A DNA stretch of 64,000 nucleotides from Actinomycetota bacterium (GCA_009699205.1 WLOP01000005.1:1-64000), one strand, 5' to 3'. Shown: positions 37,464 through 48,852, numbered from the stretch's first letter. Numbers and translations are program-made. Notes: generated by a model from the sequence alone, not told the origin.

Positions 37464-39006
37464 GAAAAGTGGCGTACTTGTCGTCGATTTTGGTGCTCAG
37501 TACGCCCAATTGATTGCTCGTCGCGTACGCGAAGCTCGAGTATTTAGCGAAATTGTTCCTTCAACAATTAGCGCTGCACAAGTAACTGCAAAAAACCCTG
37601 AAGCTATTGTGCTTTCAGGTGGGCCATCGAGCGTTTACGCAGATGGCGCCCCACAATTTGATTCAGAGATTCTTAAACTAGGGATACCTGTTTTCGGAAT
37701 CTGTTACGGGTTTCAAGTAATGGCGGCGGCTCTCGATGGCGTTGTCACCCAAACGGGTAAATCAGAATTTGGGCGAACAGAGTTAACTGCAGCCAGTTCA
37801 TCCCGACTCTTTACAAACATTCCAGAAAATCAGTTGGTATGGATGAGCCATGGAGACGCAGTCACACAAGCTCCTGCTGGATTTTCCATTTGTGCTTCGA
37901 CGAAGGACACACCAGTGGCTGCATTTGAGAATGAGACTGGAGCGTTGGCGGGGGTTCAATTCCACCCAGAAGTTTTGCACTCTGAGCACGGGCAAGAGAT
38001 TCTTCGCCATTGGCTTATTGAAATTGCAGGGTGTCAGCCAACGTGGACAACTGGCAACATCACCGATGCCGAGGTTGAAAAAGTTCGCGCGCTAGTAGGC
38101 GATAAGAAAGTTATTTGCGGTTTGTCTGGCGGAGTTGATTCGGCCGTGGCTGCCGCGATTGTTCAACGCGCTGTCGGAAATCAGCTGACATGTGTATTCA
38201 TCGATCATGGGTTATTACGCGATGGCGAAGCCGAGCAAGTAGAGAATGATTTTGTCGCATCCACCGGAGTGGCGTTAAAAGTTGTAGATGTCCGCGGTAC
38301 CTTCCTTAAAGCCTTAGCTGGGATCTCCGACCCAGAAACGAAACGAAAGATTATCGGTCGCGAATTTATCCGAGCATTTGAGGCGGCAGCTCGTGAGGTT
38401 GCGTCGGGAGGCGATGTTGAATTTCTCGTCCAGGGAACTTTGTATCCTGATGTAGTTGAATCAGGCGGAGGCACAGGGACGGCAAATATTAAATCCCACC
38501 ACAACGTCGGCGGGCTGCCTGATGATTTGAAATTCTCGTTGATTGAACCGTTACGTACTCTTTTTAAAGATGAAGTACGCCTCGTTGGTCTCGAACTGGG
38601 ATTACCTGAGGAAATTGTGATGAGGCAACCATTTCCGGGCCCTGGGTTGGCCATTCGTATTATCGGAGAAGTGACGCAAGATCGCTTAAAAATCTTACGT
38701 CATGCCGACCGCATCGCTCGAGAAGAGCTCAGCGCCGCTGGGCAAGACCGCGTTATTTGGCAGTGTCCTGTGGTGCTCTTGGCCGATATTCGCAGCGTTG
38801 GAGTTCAAGGCGATGGCCGCACGTATGGACATCCAATCGTTCTGCGCCCAGTATCTAGCGAGGATGCAATGACCGCAGATTGGTCTCGCTTGCCTTACGA
38901 TTTGCTCGAGAAGATTTCGACACGAATCACCAACGAGGTCCGTGACGTTAATCGAGTTGTTTTGGATATCACCAGTAAGCCACCTGGAACCATCGAATGG
39001 GAGTAA
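37456..39006 (+). CDS. guaA: GMP synthase (glutamine-hydrolysing)
   Basis: A 516-residue enzyme converting XMP to GMP. The glutaminase domain has [22 protein letters not shown] and the nucleophile elbow FGICYGFQ; the ATP-pyrophosphatase domain has the P-loop [12 protein letters not shown], and the dimer domain ends with [13 protein letters not shown]. The start is taken as GTG 37456, overlapping the guaB3 stop by eight bases; a TTG at 37438 is less likely. End of a guaB-guaB3-guaA unit. Confidence 0.96.
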
Positions 39007-39008
39007 TT

Positions 39009-39656
39009 GTGAAACGTGGAATCTATATCGGGTTAGTCGTCTTGCTTGCAGGCTCACTTGTTTCTTGTGCTTCAAAAGAGACACCGGTTGCTCAGGCACC
39101 TGAAGCTTGTGCGACAACTAGCGCACTTGCCCATAGCGGGAAAGATGTTGCCGCTCCAACTGCGATTTTGACCGAGAAGATTTCGACTATCACTTTAAAA
39201 ACAAATTGTGGTGACATTGAAATATCTGTTGATCAAACAAATGCCCCAGTAACAGTCACAGCAATTACCGCCCTTGCAAGAGCTGGTTTTTATGACGCAT
39301 CCCTTTGCCATCGTCTGACTACGGCAGGGCTTTTTGTTTTGCAATGTGGAGATCCAACAGCAACTGGTGGCGGGCCATCATCGTTCACGTATAGAGACGA
39401 GAATCTTCCAGCTCAAATCGAAAACAATTACCCAGCAGGCACTGTTGCGATGGCAAACTCTGGCGCAAATACCAATGGCAGCCAGTTCTTCTTGGTCTAC
39501 AAGGACACAACGTTGGGCTCCAACTACACGATCTGGGGCAAGATCACTTCGGGCTTAGACGTTGTACAGAAGGTCGCAGCGGCTGGCGTAGTAGATGGTT
39601 CCGGGGACGGAACCCCAGCACTTACAGTCGCTATTGAAAGCGTCGTAGTTAAATAA
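39009..39656 (+). CDS. Cyclophilin-type peptidyl-prolyl isomerase lipoprotein
   Basis: A 215-residue exported protein. Signal IYIGLVVLLAGS ends in lipobox LVSC with C20 as lipid-attachment site. The cyclophilin domain shows CHRLTTAGLFVLQCGDP, AMANSGANTNGSQFFLVY and SNYTIWGKI; the catalytic Arg (HR) and Gln-Phe-Phe are kept. It likely folds secreted proteins at the outer membrane face. Start GTG 39009 is preferred to ATG 38997 because GGGAG lies five bases before it; it follows guaA by two bases. Confidence 0.88.
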   Translation: MKRGIYIGLVVLLAGSLVSCASKETPVAQAPEACATTSALAHSGKDVAAPTAILTEKISTITLKTNCGDIEISVDQTNAPVTVTAITALARAGFYDASLCHRLTTAGLFVLQCGDPTATGGGPSSFTYRDENLPAQIENNYPAGTVAMANSGANTNGSQFFLVYKDTTLGSNYTIWGKITSGLDVVQKVAAAGVVDGSGDGTPALTVAIESVVVK

Positions 39657-39660
39657 ATCG

Positions 39661-40383
39661 TTAGTTTGTATTGACGATTTTGAAAGCTTCGGCAATGCGA
39701 CCTTCGGCAAATCCGCCGAGAGTTGCATTGCGTTGACCCCAAGCACGAACCATATTCTCTAACTCTGGATTGTGTGCTGTCTGCGAAACATGTGAGTGCA
39801 ACGCCTTCATCTTGAGTTCGAAGGTTTCGGTGATATCAACGAAGTGATCAGGTGTTGCATGTCCCATCATCCACACTTCTTTTACGCGCCAAGGTAGATG
39901 TCCTTCTGCAGCTAGATCCAAAAATGCGAAGGGATTTCTTGCATCCGGGTATACCGCCTGGATTGCACCTTCACCTGCTGCAAGATGGTCTGGATGGCTC
40001 GCACCGATTCTGTCCCAATTTCTTTCCGGGCTTTGACAGAGTAAGCGATCAGGTTGAGCTATACGAATTGCACGCACTAAATCTTTTCGTAAACCTAGAG
40101 TTGGTTCGAGTGACCCATCGCGATAATTGAGGAAAGTTATATCTGTGACGCCAATTGCCGCTCCTGCTGCACGTTGTTCTCGCTGGCGAACTTCGGGCAT
40201 CTCTTCCACAGGGATTCCAGATTCTTCTCCACCTTGGTCTCCGTTTGTGCAGATGCAATACGAAACATGAATGCCTTTTTTGACCCATTGAGCGATAGTT
40301 CCTGATGCGCCGAAGTCAGAGTCATCGGGGTGAGCGTTAATAACAAGAACGCGTTTAATTTCACTATCGGCAATTGGTTCCAT
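39661..40383 (-). CDS. PIG-L family deacetylase (LmbE-like)
   Basis: A 240-residue zinc-dependent deacetylase. Metal-binding motifs are NAHPDDSDFGASG near residue 17 and SHPDHLAAG near residue 130. The family includes GlcNAc-inositol deacetylase MshB and mycothiol-S-conjugate amidase Mca of the mycothiol pathway, but this protein is shorter and a precise substrate cannot be assigned. GAGGA lies just upstream of its ATG. Convergent with the cyclophilin gene (four-base gap) and divergent from pcrA. Confidence 0.82.
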   Translation of the reverse strand: MEPIADSEIKRVLVINAHPDDSDFGASGTIAQWVKKGIHVSYCICTNGDQGGEESGIPVEEMPEVRQREQRAAGAAIGVTDITFLNYRDGSLEPTLGLRKDLVRAIRIAQPDRLLCQSPERNWDRIGASHPDHLAAGEGAIQAVYPDARNPFAFLDLAAEGHLPWRVKEVWMMGHATPDHFVDITETFELKMKALHSHVSQTAHNPELENMVRAWGQRNATLGGFAEGRIAEAFKIVNTN

Positions 40384-40415
40384 AGGAATTCCTCAATTTT
40401 CTTAAAATTTCTGTG

Positions 40416-40444
40416 CTGACCATGTCGCCGAAGCCTAATAGAAT
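40416..40444 (+). promoter_or_regulatory. Leaderless promoter of pcrA
   Basis: CTGACC (40416-40421), 17 bases and TAGAAT (40439-40444) are followed by seven bases and the ATG at 40452. The spacing is ideal and puts the start of transcription on the start codon. It argues against the longer in-frame reading from ATG 40413, which lies upstream of the promoter. Confidence 0.75.
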
Positions 40445-40451
40445 GTGGCCC

Positions 40452-42683
40452 ATGATGAGCGCTGATCCCTTACTCGAAGGGCTCAACCCTCAACAACAAG
40501 CGGCAGTGACTCATGCTGGCGGTCCACTTCTTGTGGTGGCTGGTGCAGGTTCGGGTAAAACCCGGGTATTAACGCGCCGTATCGCGTATCTCATGGCACG
40601 TCGGGGTGCTGCGCCCTATGAAATCTTGGCAATCACATTTACAAATAAAGCTGCTGGCGAAATGAAAGAACGAGTCGCAGAGCTAGTAGGTCCTATTGCC
40701 CGATCTATGTGGGTGTCAACTTTCCACTCTGCTTGCGTCCGAATCCTGAGGCAAGAAGGTGCGCGTCTTGGCTACGGCAATTCTTTCAGCATCTACGACC
40801 AGGCCGATAGTTTGCGGTTAATAACTATCGTGTGCAAGGAACTCAATCTAGACGCAAAGCGATATCCGGCCAGACAATTTCAATCAATGATCTCTAATGC
40901 GAAAAATGAATTACTTGGTCCATCGGATTACCTAAACGCCACTCAAAATCAATTCGAACAGGTAGTGGCCGAGGTGTATGCGGTTTATCAAAAGCGTTTG
41001 CAAAGCGCCAATGCTATGGATTTTGATGATTTGATTTTAAAGACTGTTGAAGTCTTGCAAAAGTTCCCTGAAAGCAAAGCAAGATTCCGCTCTCGCTTCC
41101 GCCATGTATTGGTGGACGAATACCAGGATACTAATCATGCCCAGTATCAATTAATCCGCGAGCTTGTGGGGACTGATGCCGAGGGTATTGCTCCCGCCGA
41201 ACTATGCGTTGTAGGCGATGCCGATCAGTCAATCTATGGATTTCGCGGTGCGACAATTCGAAACATTCTGCAATTCGAACTTGATTACCCTAAAGCTACC
41301 TCTGTTCTATTAGAACAAAACTACAGATCTACTCAAAATATCCTCAACGCTGCAAATGCTGTGATTACGCAAAATGAGAGCCGCAAAGAGAAGAACCTAT
41401 GGTCAGAGGCGGGTTCTGGTGCCCCACTTACTGGCTATGTTGCCGAGTCCGAGCATGATGAAGCGGAATTTGTTCGCGATGAAGTTCGCAAGCTCCAACG
41501 AGAAAATCTCTCACAGCCGGGGGATACCGCCATTTTTTACCGTACAAATGCTCAGTCTCGCGTTTTTGAAGAAGTTTTTATGCGAGCTGCCCTGCCGTAC
41601 AAAGTAGTTGGCGGTGTTCGCTTTTATGAACGCAAAGAAGTGAAAGATCTGCTCGCCTATTTACGTGTAGTCGTCAATCATAATGATGAGATATCTCTTC
41701 GCCGCATCATTAATGTTCCCAAGCGAGCTATAGGTGACAAAGCTCTCGACTACATCGACTCCTTTACTCAATCTGAGTACACATCTTTTTGGCAAGGTTT
41801 AAACCGCGCTAATGAAATTGCAGATATACCAAATCGAGCCGCCGCATCTATCCATGAATTTGTCACCATGATTTCAGCACTGCAAACCTTGGTCGAAGCA
41901 AAGGTCCGCCCTTCGGTGATTATTGAAGCGGTACTCGAGCAGTCGGGATTGTTGACGGAGCTCTCGGCAAGTACTGATCCGCAAGATGAAGTGCGGGTCG
42001 AAAACTTAAAAGAACTTGTGGCCGTTTCTTTGGAGTACGAAGAGAGACCCTTTGAATCCTTAGGTGAAGACGAAGAAATCTCACTTGCAGGTTTCCTTGA
42101 GCAAGTTTCACTAGTTGCCGACGCAGATCAAATTCCTGACGGTGAAGATCATGGTGGGGTTGTAACCCTTATGACTTTGCATACAGCCAAAGGCCTTGAA
42201 TTCCCCACAGTGTTTTTAGTGGGGCTAGAAGATGGGATTTTTCCTCACTCTCGAACTCTGGGAGAAGCTAAAGAGATTGAAGAGGAGCGACGTTTGGCCT
42301 ACGTTGGTTTAACTCGTGCCCAGCAGCGCCTCTTCCTCACACGTGCTGAATATCGTTCAACGTGGGGAGCTCCAAGTTATAACCCTGCATCGCGTTTCCT
42401 TGATGAAATCCCTGAAGAGTTAATTCAATGGCGCAATAAGAGCGCCACATCCTTTAAGCCAGCAGTTCGCCGAAATTTCTCTGGACCTCCACCCAAGGCA
42501 ACGGGTAAGAAGAGCGTTGCAATGGAGTTGGCCGTGGGAGAACGTGTGTCACATGACACATTCGGATTAGGGACGGTGGTTTCGCTCTCAGGTGAGGGCG
42601 ATCGCGCTGAGGCAACGATCAATTTTGGCACCTTTGGTGAGAAGAGATTGTTGCTGCGTTATGCACCCGTTGAGAAGCTCTAG
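40452..42683 (+). CDS. pcrA: UvrD/PcrA-type ATP-dependent DNA helicase
   Basis: A 743-residue superfamily 1A helicase. Walker A AGAGSGKT is at residues 30-37; Walker B VDEYQDTN, motif GDADQSIYGFRGA, and motif VTLMTLHTAKGLEFPTVFLVGLEDG follow, with YVGLTRAQQRL near the end. A C-terminal Tudor-like region (VGERVSHDTFGLGTVVSL) matches the RNAP-binding tail of PcrA. It acts in nucleotide excision repair and removal of stalled complexes. Start chosen from the promoter; ATG 40455 is equally possible. Confidence 0.95.
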   Translation: MMSADPLLEGLNPQQQAAVTHAGGPLLVVAGAGSGKTRVLTRRIAYLMARRGAAPYEILAITFTNKAAGEMKERVAELVGPIARSMWVSTFHSACVRILRQEGARLGYGNSFSIYDQADSLRLITIVCKELNLDAKRYPARQFQSMISNAKNELLGPSDYLNATQNQFEQVVAEVYAVYQKRLQSANAMDFDDLILKTVEVLQKFPESKARFRSRFRHVLVDEYQDTNHAQYQLIRELVGTDAEGIAPAELCVVGDADQSIYGFRGATIRNILQFELDYPKATSVLLEQNYRSTQNILNAANAVITQNESRKEKNLWSEAGSGAPLTGYVAESEHDEAEFVRDEVRKLQRENLSQPGDTAIFYRTNAQSRVFEEVFMRAALPYKVVGGVRFYERKEVKDLLAYLRVVVNHNDEISLRRIINVPKRAIGDKALDYIDSFTQSEYTSFWQGLNRANEIADIPNRAAASIHEFVTMISALQTLVEAKVRPSVIIEAVLEQSGLLTELSASTDPQDEVRVENLKELVAVSLEYEERPFESLGEDEEISLAGFLEQVSLVADADQIPDGEDHGGVVTLMTLHTAKGLEFPTVFLVGLEDGIFPHSRTLGEAKEIEEERRLAYVGLTRAQQRLFLTRAEYRSTWGAPSYNPASRFLDEIPEELIQWRNKSATSFKPAVRRNFSGPPPKATGKKSVAMELAVGERVSHDTFGLGTVVSLSGEGDRAEATINFGTFGEKRLLLRYAPVEKL

Positions 42684-42736
42684 GATTACACCCGTTCTCG
42701 CTTTTGAGCACCGTCCGATTATGAATGGAGTCCCAC

Positions 42737-43900
42737 GTGGATCTCTTTGAATATCAAGCTAGAGATCTCTTTGAAAAGCATGGCGTTCCAGTGCTAGCTG
42801 GCGCTGTTGCAACTACTGCGCAGGAAGCCGAAGCTGCTGCAGAGAAAATCGGTGGCAAAGTTGTCATCAAGGCGCAAGTCAAAGTTGGCGGACGCGGAAA
42901 AGCTGGTGGCGTGAAGTTAGCGCAGAACTCCAACGAGGCACGTGAAATAGCATCCAAAATTTTAGGTATGGATATTAAAGGTCATGTAGTTGGCAAAGTA
43001 ATGATTGCCCAAGCGGCCCCAATCGAAGCCGAATATTACTTAGCTATTCTTCTCGATCGCTCTAATCGAACCTTTCTAGTTATGGCATCGGTAGCCGGCG
43101 GTATGGATATCGAACAAGTAGCTCATGAAACTCCTGAGAAATTAGCGAAAGTTCCTGTTAACTCCAACCACGGAATATCACAATCAGAAGCTGTGAAAAT
43201 CATTCAGCAAGCTCAATTCCCTGCAGATATTGCAGAGCAAGTGGCAGAAGTCCTAGTTTTGATCTGGAATGTTTTCGTATCTGAAGATGCAACCCTTGTC
43301 GAAATTAACCCGCTCGTTAAAACCTCTGATGGCCGCATTATCGCTTTGGACGGAAAAGTGACCCTTGATGACAATGCAGGATTCCGTCATCCAGATCATG
43401 AATTACTTGTCGATCACTCAGCTACCAACCCACTCGAGGCGCTAGCCAAAGAGAAGGACCTCAACTACGTCAAACTCAATGGCGAAGTGGGAGTTATTGG
43501 CAACGGTGCAGGGCTTGTCATGAGCACGCTCGATGTTGTCGCTTATGCGGGTGAGAAATTCGGCGGAGTGAAACCCGCCAACTTCCTCGATATCGGAGGC
43601 GGAGCATCTGCTCAGGTAATGGCAGATGGGTTATCAATAATTCTTGGAGATCCTGATGTGAAGAGTGTCTTCGTCAATGTCTTCGGTGGAATCACAGCTT
43701 GTGATGCGGTCGCTAACGGCATTGTCCAAGCTTTAGAGATTCTCGGAGATAAAGCTTCAAAGCCTATTGTGGTGCGCCTCGATGGAAATAACGTCCTGGA
43801 AGGTCGAAGAATTCTCAATGAAGCTAATCACCCTTTGATTCAACAACTCGACACAATGGATGGCGCAGCAGCACGCGCCGCAGAATTGGCGGCAAAATAA
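42737..43900 (+). CDS. sucC: Succinyl-CoA synthetase beta subunit (ADP-forming)
   Basis: A 387-residue ATP-grasp subunit of the TCA-cycle enzyme. It begins [21 protein letters not shown] and shows [18 protein letters not shown] and [20 protein letters not shown] 42737 matches the family start and follows GGAG by six bases; ATG 42725 upstream is an alternative adding four residues. sucD follows with a one-base overlap. Confidence 0.96.
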   Translation: MDLFEYQARDLFEKHGVPVLAGAVATTAQEAEAAAEKIGGKVVIKAQVKVGGRGKAGGVKLAQNSNEAREIASKILGMDIKGHVVGKVMIAQAAPIEAEYYLAILLDRSNRTFLVMASVAGGMDIEQVAHETPEKLAKVPVNSNHGISQSEAVKIIQQAQFPADIAEQVAEVLVLIWNVFVSEDATLVEINPLVKTSDGRIIALDGKVTLDDNAGFRHPDHELLVDHSATNPLEALAKEKDLNYVKLNGEVGVIGNGAGLVMSTLDVVAYAGEKFGGVKPANFLDIGGGASAQVMADGLSIILGDPDVKSVFVNVFGGITACDAVANGIVQALEILGDKASKPIVVRLDGNNVLEGRRILNEANHPLIQQLDTMDGAAARAAELAAK

Positions 43901-44781
43901 TGTCAATCCTTATTAATAAAGCATCACGTGTCATCGTTCAAGGAATGACTGGCTCGGAAGGAACCAAACACACACGTCGAATGCTTGCCTCCGGCACAGT
44001 CATCGTTGGCGGTGTAACACCTGGAAAAGGCGGGCAAGTCGTTGATATAGACGGCCACCACCTACCAGTTTTTAATACCGTTGCCGAAGCAGTCGCTGCG
44101 ACTCAAGCAAATGTCTCTGTCGTTTTCGTTCCACCAAAATTTGCTAAAGCTGCCGTTGTCGATGCTATCGATGCTGCTCTTGCGCTTGTAGTTGTTATCA
44201 CCGAAGGAATTCCTGTTCACGATACTGCTGCATTCTTTGCATACGCCCAAAGCAAGGGAACCACTCGACTTCTTGGCCCTAACTGCCCTGGAATTATCAC
44301 TCCTGGCGAATCGAATGTCGGAATTATTCCAGCAGACATTACTGGTGCAGGCCCTATCGGATTGGTTTCCAAATCTGGAACTCTTACCTACCAGATGATG
44401 TACGAACTCCGAGATATCGGATTCACCACTGCTGTTGGTATTGGTGGAGATCCAATTATTGGAACAACACATATTGATTGTTTGCGTGCTTTCCAAGATG
44501 ATCCAATGACAGAAGCGATTGTCATGATTGGTGAAATCGGTGGCGATGCCGAAGAGCGAGCAGCAGCATTTATTAAAGAGTACGTAACTAAGCCCGTCGT
44601 TGGATATGTTGCAGGTTTTACTGCACCAGAAGGAAAAACAATGGGTCACGCAGGTGCAATAGTCTCTGGCTCCTCTGGAACTGCCAAAGGTAAAAAAGAT
44701 GCACTTGAAGCAGCTGGGGTCCAAGTGGGACAAACGCCAAGTGAAACCGCTCGCCTCATGCGCGCGCTGTTAAAGGGCTAA
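43900..44781 (+). CDS. sucD: Succinyl-CoA synthetase alpha subunit
   Basis: A 293-residue CoA-binding partner of Suc[16 protein letters not shown] and [10 protein letters not shown] form the CoA site, and [17 protein letters not shown] carries the phospho-histidine. [13 protein letters not shown] is also conserved. One-base overlap with sucC ensures balanced synthesis. The following DUF6350-purN-purH order is typical of actinobacteria. Confidence 0.97.
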   Translation: MSILINKASRVIVQGMTGSEGTKHTRRMLASGTVIVGGVTPGKGGQVVDIDGHHLPVFNTVAEAVAATQANVSVVFVPPKFAKAAVVDAIDAALALVVVITEGIPVHDTAAFFAYAQSKGTTRLLGPNCPGIITPGESNVGIIPADITGAGPIGLVSKSGTLTYQMMYELRDIGFTTAVGIGGDPIIGTTHIDCLRAFQDDPMTEAIVMIGEIGGDAEERAAAFIKEYVTKPVVGYVAGFTAPEGKTMGHAGAIVSGSSGTAKGKKDALEAAGVQVGQTPSETARLMRALLKG

Positions 44782-44786
44782 CTCGT

Positions 44787-45881
44787 ATGTTCCAACGCAC
44801 CCTCTGGGTTTCGTTGACACAAGTTTTTCGCAGCATTGCACTAGTACTACTTCCTACTTCATTTCTTGCCTTACTAGCGTGGGCGACAGCAGGAAGCAGT
44901 AGTGCAAATACCTCAGATCCAATGCGCGCTGCGCTGTGGATTTGGCTCGGCGCTCACCACATTCCCTTTCATGTGGAGCTACCGCCTGCTGGCCAGAGTG
45001 GATTGATGACCTATCTGCCAATTGGAGCGTTACTCCTACCATTTTTTGCGATTAGAAGTAGTTTTTCTCGAGTTACTGATGAAATTGAAGTGGGCGAGCA
45101 CGCCCTGCCTCCTGCACGAATAATCTTTTCAACTTTATATGCAGGTATAGCAACACTTCTTGCATGGGTATCGAGCACAAATGGAGTCCAACCAATCATC
45201 TACTTTGTCCCAGTCGTGACTGGGATTGGAGCATGGCTGGTCACTTCGACGGTGCGACCACGTTCTCGTCGACGACTAAATGAATCAACTGAAATTGCCA
45301 AACGCGTGATAGCCCTTGGAATGGGATTTGCTTCACTTGCACTTGGAATCTCACTTTTTAGTAATTTGTCAGCAGTTCAAAATTTAGCAACGGTTTTGCA
45401 ACCCGGATTCTTAGGGGGAATTCTGCTCTTCCTCATCAATCTTGCTTATCTTCCTAACGCCATCGTCGCTACATTGGCATATTTTGCTGGTCCAGGTTTT
45501 GCTGTGGGAGCCCACACTTTAGTTTCACCATGGAGTTACAGCGCAGATCAAATTCCAGCACTTCCAATTCTTGGAGCAATGCCAGCATCGCGTCATCCAC
45601 TTGTACTAATTTGCTCCATTCTTTTTGTTGCTATGGGCGCAGTTCTCTACAACTGGACCATCTCACAGGATTCACGGACTTTGGTCGGTAGCTACTTACG
45701 CATTCTTTTCATGGTCGCAGGCATTTCACTTCTTGCGAGTGGAAGCTTGTTAACTCCCGCGATGTCTGCCGTCGGAGTGAGCGTCTGGAAATTGACTTTA
45801 GCTATTGGCCTGGAACTTGGAGTCGGAATTGTTCTTGCGATGGGCCTTCCTCGACTTCTCGCACTTGGAGGCAAGAGATGA
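44787..45881 (+). CDS. DUF6350-like integral membrane protein
   Basis: A 364-residue protein with roughly nine or ten hydrophobic segments and little soluble sequence. The N-terminal pattern (WIWLGAHHIPFHV and LMTYLPIGALLLPFFAIRSS) and its place between sucD and purN match an uncharacterised actinobacterial membrane family. Function is unknown. It starts five bases after sucD and overlaps purN by four bases, so it is probably co-transcribed with both. Confidence 0.7.
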   Translation: MFQRTLWVSLTQVFRSIALVLLPTSFLALLAWATAGSSSANTSDPMRAALWIWLGAHHIPFHVELPPAGQSGLMTYLPIGALLLPFFAIRSSFSRVTDEIEVGEHALPPARIIFSTLYAGIATLLAWVSSTNGVQPIIYFVPVVTGIGAWLVTSTVRPRSRRRLNESTEIAKRVIALGMGFASLALGISLFSNLSAVQNLATVLQPGFLGGILLFLINLAYLPNAIVATLAYFAGPGFAVGAHTLVSPWSYSADQIPALPILGAMPASRHPLVLICSILFVAMGAVLYNWTISQDSRTLVGSYLRILFMVAGISLLASGSLLTPAMSAVGVSVWKLTLAIGLELGVGIVLAMGLPRLLALGGKR

Positions 45882-46453
45882 AGCCGAAACTAGTCCTCCT
45901 TGCATCTGGCGCAGGAACTTTGGTGCAAGCCATTATCGATGCGGTTGCGCAAGAGAAATTGGAAGCCTCGATTTCCTTGGTTCTGTCGGATCAACCTGCA
46001 TCACAAGTGATTTCTCGCGCGCAAGAAGCCCACATCCCATCTCTCGTTATTCCCATGCAGAAAGATCGCACCAAATGGGATGCCGAAATTTTCATAGCGG
46101 TAGAGAAGTGTTCGCCCGATCTCGTTGTTTCTGCAGGTTTTATGCGGGTACTAGCACCAGCTTTTGTCGAAAGGTTCAGGACCATCAATGCGCATCCAGC
46201 TTTGCTTCCGAAATTCCGCGGGGCATGGGCAATAAGTGAAACTCTAGAATCTGGTGAATCTGTGGGCGGCACCACGATTCATTGGGTTGATGCCGGAGTT
46301 GATACAGGAGAAATTATCGCTCAGCGCGAGGTTGCTATCCTTGATGATGACGATGCAAATTCGCTTCACGAGCGCATTAAGATTGTCGAGCGGGTTCTCA
46401 TCGTTGAGACAATTAGAGATATTTTGCCAACCTTAAGGACGCCTGATGAGTGA
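45878..46453 (+). CDS. purN: Phosphoribosylglycinamide formyltransferase
   Basis: A 191-residue enzyme that formylates GAR using 10-formyl-THF in purine synthesis. [15 protein letters not shown] is the nucleotide-binding start, [13 protein letters not shown] holds the catalytic Asn/His, and [12 protein letters not shown] the catalytic Asp. Four-base overlap with the membrane gene, eight-base overlap with purH, which uses the same cofactor. Confidence 0.95.
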   Translation: MKPKLVLLASGAGTLVQAIIDAVAQEKLEASISLVLSDQPASQVISRAQEAHIPSLVIPMQKDRTKWDAEIFIAVEKCSPDLVVSAGFMRVLAPAFVERFRTINAHPALLPKFRGAWAISETLESGESVGGTTIHWVDAGVDTGEIIAQREVAILDDDDANSLHERIKIVERVLIVETIRDILPTLRTPDE

Positions 46454-47993
46454 TCGTAAAGTTATTCGCAGAGCCCTCGTCAGTGTTTACGACAAGAGCG
46501 GCCTTGTTGAACTTGGCCAAAACTTGCAAGGCGCGGGTGTAGAGATTTTATCTACAGGCTCTACGGCTAAAACTTTGCAATCTGCAGGAATTGCTGTCAC
46601 CGAGGTAAGTTCGTATACCGGGTTTCCTGAAATCATGGGTGGCCGTGTTAAGACGTTACATCCGCGGATTCACTCGGGGATTTTGGCAGACCAAGATAAT
46701 CCTGAACACCTCGATGCCATTGCTCAATTAGATATTGCGCCTTTTGACTTGGTAGTTATCAACCTGTATCCATTTGCGCAAACTATTGCCTCTGGTGCCG
46801 ATTTTTCAGAGTGCATCGAACAAATCGATATAGGCGGCCCATCCATGCTCCGAGGCGCCGCCAAGAATCATGGCTCTGTCGCGGTGATTAGTGAGCCTTC
46901 CCAATATGAGCAGTTAACACAAGCGTTAAAATCTGGGGGATTTACCCTTGCCGAACGTCGCAAATTAGCCCTTGAGGTTTTTCGTACAACCGCAGAATAC
47001 GATTTAGCAATAGCTACATGGCTTCAAACTTTTGACGGCGAAGTTTTACCCGAATGGTTTGGACGTATTTGGCACCGCCAAGAGATTTTGCGTTACGGCG
47101 AAAATCCTCACCAAATGGGCGCAAGCTACTCCGAGGGTGCAACTACATCGGGGTTGATGGGAGCCAAACAACTCCACGGTAAAGAGATGTCATTTAACAA
47201 CTACACAGATGCCGATGCTGCTTGGCGCGCAGCTTTGGATCACGCAGAACCTTGCGTGGCAATTATTAAACATGCCAACCCTTGTGGGATTGCTATTGGC
47301 CAAAGTATTAGCCAGGCATACTCAAAGGCACATGAGTGCGATCCAATTTCTGCGTTCGGCGGAGTAGTCGCTGCAAATCGCGAAGTCACAGAAGAGATGG
47401 CGCAAGCTCTCTCACAAATTTTCACTGAAGTGGTAGTAGCCCCAAGTTACGAAGCTGCCGCTATTGCGATACTTAGCAAGAAGCCGTCGATCAGAATTCT
47501 TACGGTGATTGAATCTAAGGACGAGACGTGGGAAATGCGTCCCGTATCCGGCGGCGTTCTTCTTCAAGACGTTGATCGAATCGATGCACCGGGGGATTCA
47601 TCTTCACAATGGAAACAAGTCAGCGGAAGTGAAGTTTCCGCTGATGTACGTAAAGATTTAGATTTTGCCTGGCGAGCAGTTCGAGCCGTAAAGAGCAACG
47701 CAATTCTTCTGGCTCATGACGGAGCTTCAGTGGGCGTGGGTATGGGTCAAGTAAATAGAGTTGATTCTGCGCGTCTTGCGATTTCTCGCGCAGGCGAGCG
47801 GGCTGCAGGCAGCGTCGCGGCAAGTGATGCTTTCTTCCCCTTCGCAGATGGTCTTCAGATCCTGATTGACGCAGGCGTCGTTGCTGTAGTTCAGCCGGGC
47901 GCAAGCGTGCGTGATGAGGAAGTAATTGCAGCTGCGCAAGCGGCCGGCATTGCGATGTTCTTTACCGGAGTCCGACATTTCTCCCATGCGTAA
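46446..47993 (+). CDS. purH: AICAR transformylase / IMP cyclohydrolase
   Basis: A 515-residue bifunctional enzyme for the last two steps to IMP. The N-terminal MGS-like cyclohydrolase domain shows [13 protein letters not shown] and [14 protein letters not shown]. The transformylase domain has [18 protein letters not shown] and the end [12 protein letters not shown]. It overlaps purN by eight bases and is followed by the folD promoter. Confidence 0.97.
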   Translation: MSDRKVIRRALVSVYDKSGLVELGQNLQGAGVEILSTGSTAKTLQSAGIAVTEVSSYTGFPEIMGGRVKTLHPRIHSGILADQDNPEHLDAIAQLDIAPFDLVVINLYPFAQTIASGADFSECIEQIDIGGPSMLRGAAKNHGSVAVISEPSQYEQLTQALKSGGFTLAERRKLALEVFRTTAEYDLAIATWLQTFDGEVLPEWFGRIWHRQEILRYGENPHQMGASYSEGATTSGLMGAKQLHGKEMSFNNYTDADAAWRAALDHAEPCVAIIKHANPCGIAIGQSISQAYSKAHECDPISAFGGVVAANREVTEEMAQALSQIFTEVVVAPSYEAAAIAILSKKPSIRILTVIESKDETWEMRPVSGGVLLQDVDRIDAPGDSSSQWKQVSGSEVSADVRKDLDFAWRAVRAVKSNAILLAHDGASVGVGMGQVNRVDSARLAISRAGERAAGSVAASDAFFPFADGLQILIDAGVVAVVQPGASVRDEEVIAAAQAAGIAMFFTGVRHFSHA

Positions 47994-48000
47994 GCCCCAT

Positions 48001-48006
48001 TAGTAT
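48001..48006 (+). promoter_or_regulatory. -10 box of folD, leaderless configuration
   Basis: TAGTAT ends six bases before the folD ATG at 48013 and lies seven bases after the purH stop. The box and following TAC are identical to those before acpS (21111-21119). The -35 region is poor. Confidence 0.5.
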
Positions 48007-48012
48007 TACATC

Positions 48013-48852
48013 ATGAGCGCTCAACTATTAGATGGCAAAGCGCTCGCCTCAAAAATCAAAGGCGAACTAGCCCAACAGGTGAAGCAACTTGCAACTCAAG
48101 GAGTTGTGCCGGGTCTGGGCACAATATTGGTGGGAAGTGATCCCGGCTCTCTTTCCTACGTTTCTGGAAAACATCGAGATTGCCAAGAAGTTGGCGCGAA
48201 ATCAATTCGAATTGACCTTCCAGAAAGTGCAACCGAAAGAGATGTACTAACTGCCATTGCAGATCTTAATAATTCCAATGAGTGCACGGGGTATATCGTT
48301 CAATTACCATTGCCTGGCGGAATTAACTCTCAGAAAGTTCTTGAAGCAATTGATCCAGATAAAGATGCAGATGGTTTGCATCCACTCAACCTCGGTCGTC
48401 TTGTTGCCGGACAAGATGGTCCACTTCCTTGCACTCCTCGAGGAATTGTCGAACTTCTTCGTCATTACAACGTCGTAATCGATGGCGCAGAGATTACAGT
48501 TATTGGACGAGGTATTACCGTGGGACGTCCACTCGGGTTATTGCTCACACGCAAAAGCGAAAATGCGACCGTGACATTGACACATACAGGAACTAAGGAT
48601 TTGGCAGTTCATACCAGGAACGCTGACATTGTTATAGCCGCCATCGGTAAAGCGCATTTTCTGACAGCCGCAATGATTAAAGAAGGTGCCGCTGTGATCG
48701 ATGTGGGGATTTCTCGCACCGATGCAGGTCTGTTGGGAGATGTCCACCCTGATGTGATGCAGAGGGCAGCATATGTTGCGCCAATGCCAGGTGGAGTGGG
48801 ACCGATGACACGAGCAATGCTGCTTAAGAATGTTGTCGAAGCATGTCTATAA
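48013..48852 (+). CDS. folD: Methylene-THF dehydrogenase / methenyl-THF cyclohydrolase
   Basis: A 279-residue bifunctional enzyme that provides 10-formyl-THF, the cofactor of purN and purH just upstream. [13 protein letters not shown] holds the substrate Tyr and catalytic Lys, [12 protein letters not shown] and [13 protein letters not shown] are signatures, and [13 protein letters not shown] is the NADP site. It overlaps the next small gene by ten bases. Confidence 0.96.
   Translation: MSAQLLDGKALASKIKGELAQQVKQLATQGVVPGLGTILVGSDPGSLSYVSGKHRDCQEVGAKSIRIDLPESATERDVLTAIADLNNSNECTGYIVQLPLPGGINSQKVLEAIDPDKDADGLHPLNLGRLVAGQDGPLPCTPRGIVELLRHYNVVIDGAEITVIGRGITVGRPLGLLLTRKSENATVTLTHTGTKDLAVHTRNADIVIAAIGKAHFLTAAMIKEGAAVIDVGISRTDAGLLGDVHPDVMQRAAYVAPMPGGVGPMTRAMLLKNVVEACL

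Noticed and set aside
44062-44733. Long open frame of 223 codons antisense to sucD
   Set aside because: Its Cys/Ser/Asn-rich composition is that of an antisense shadow, it has no recognised motif, and sucD is fully canonical.
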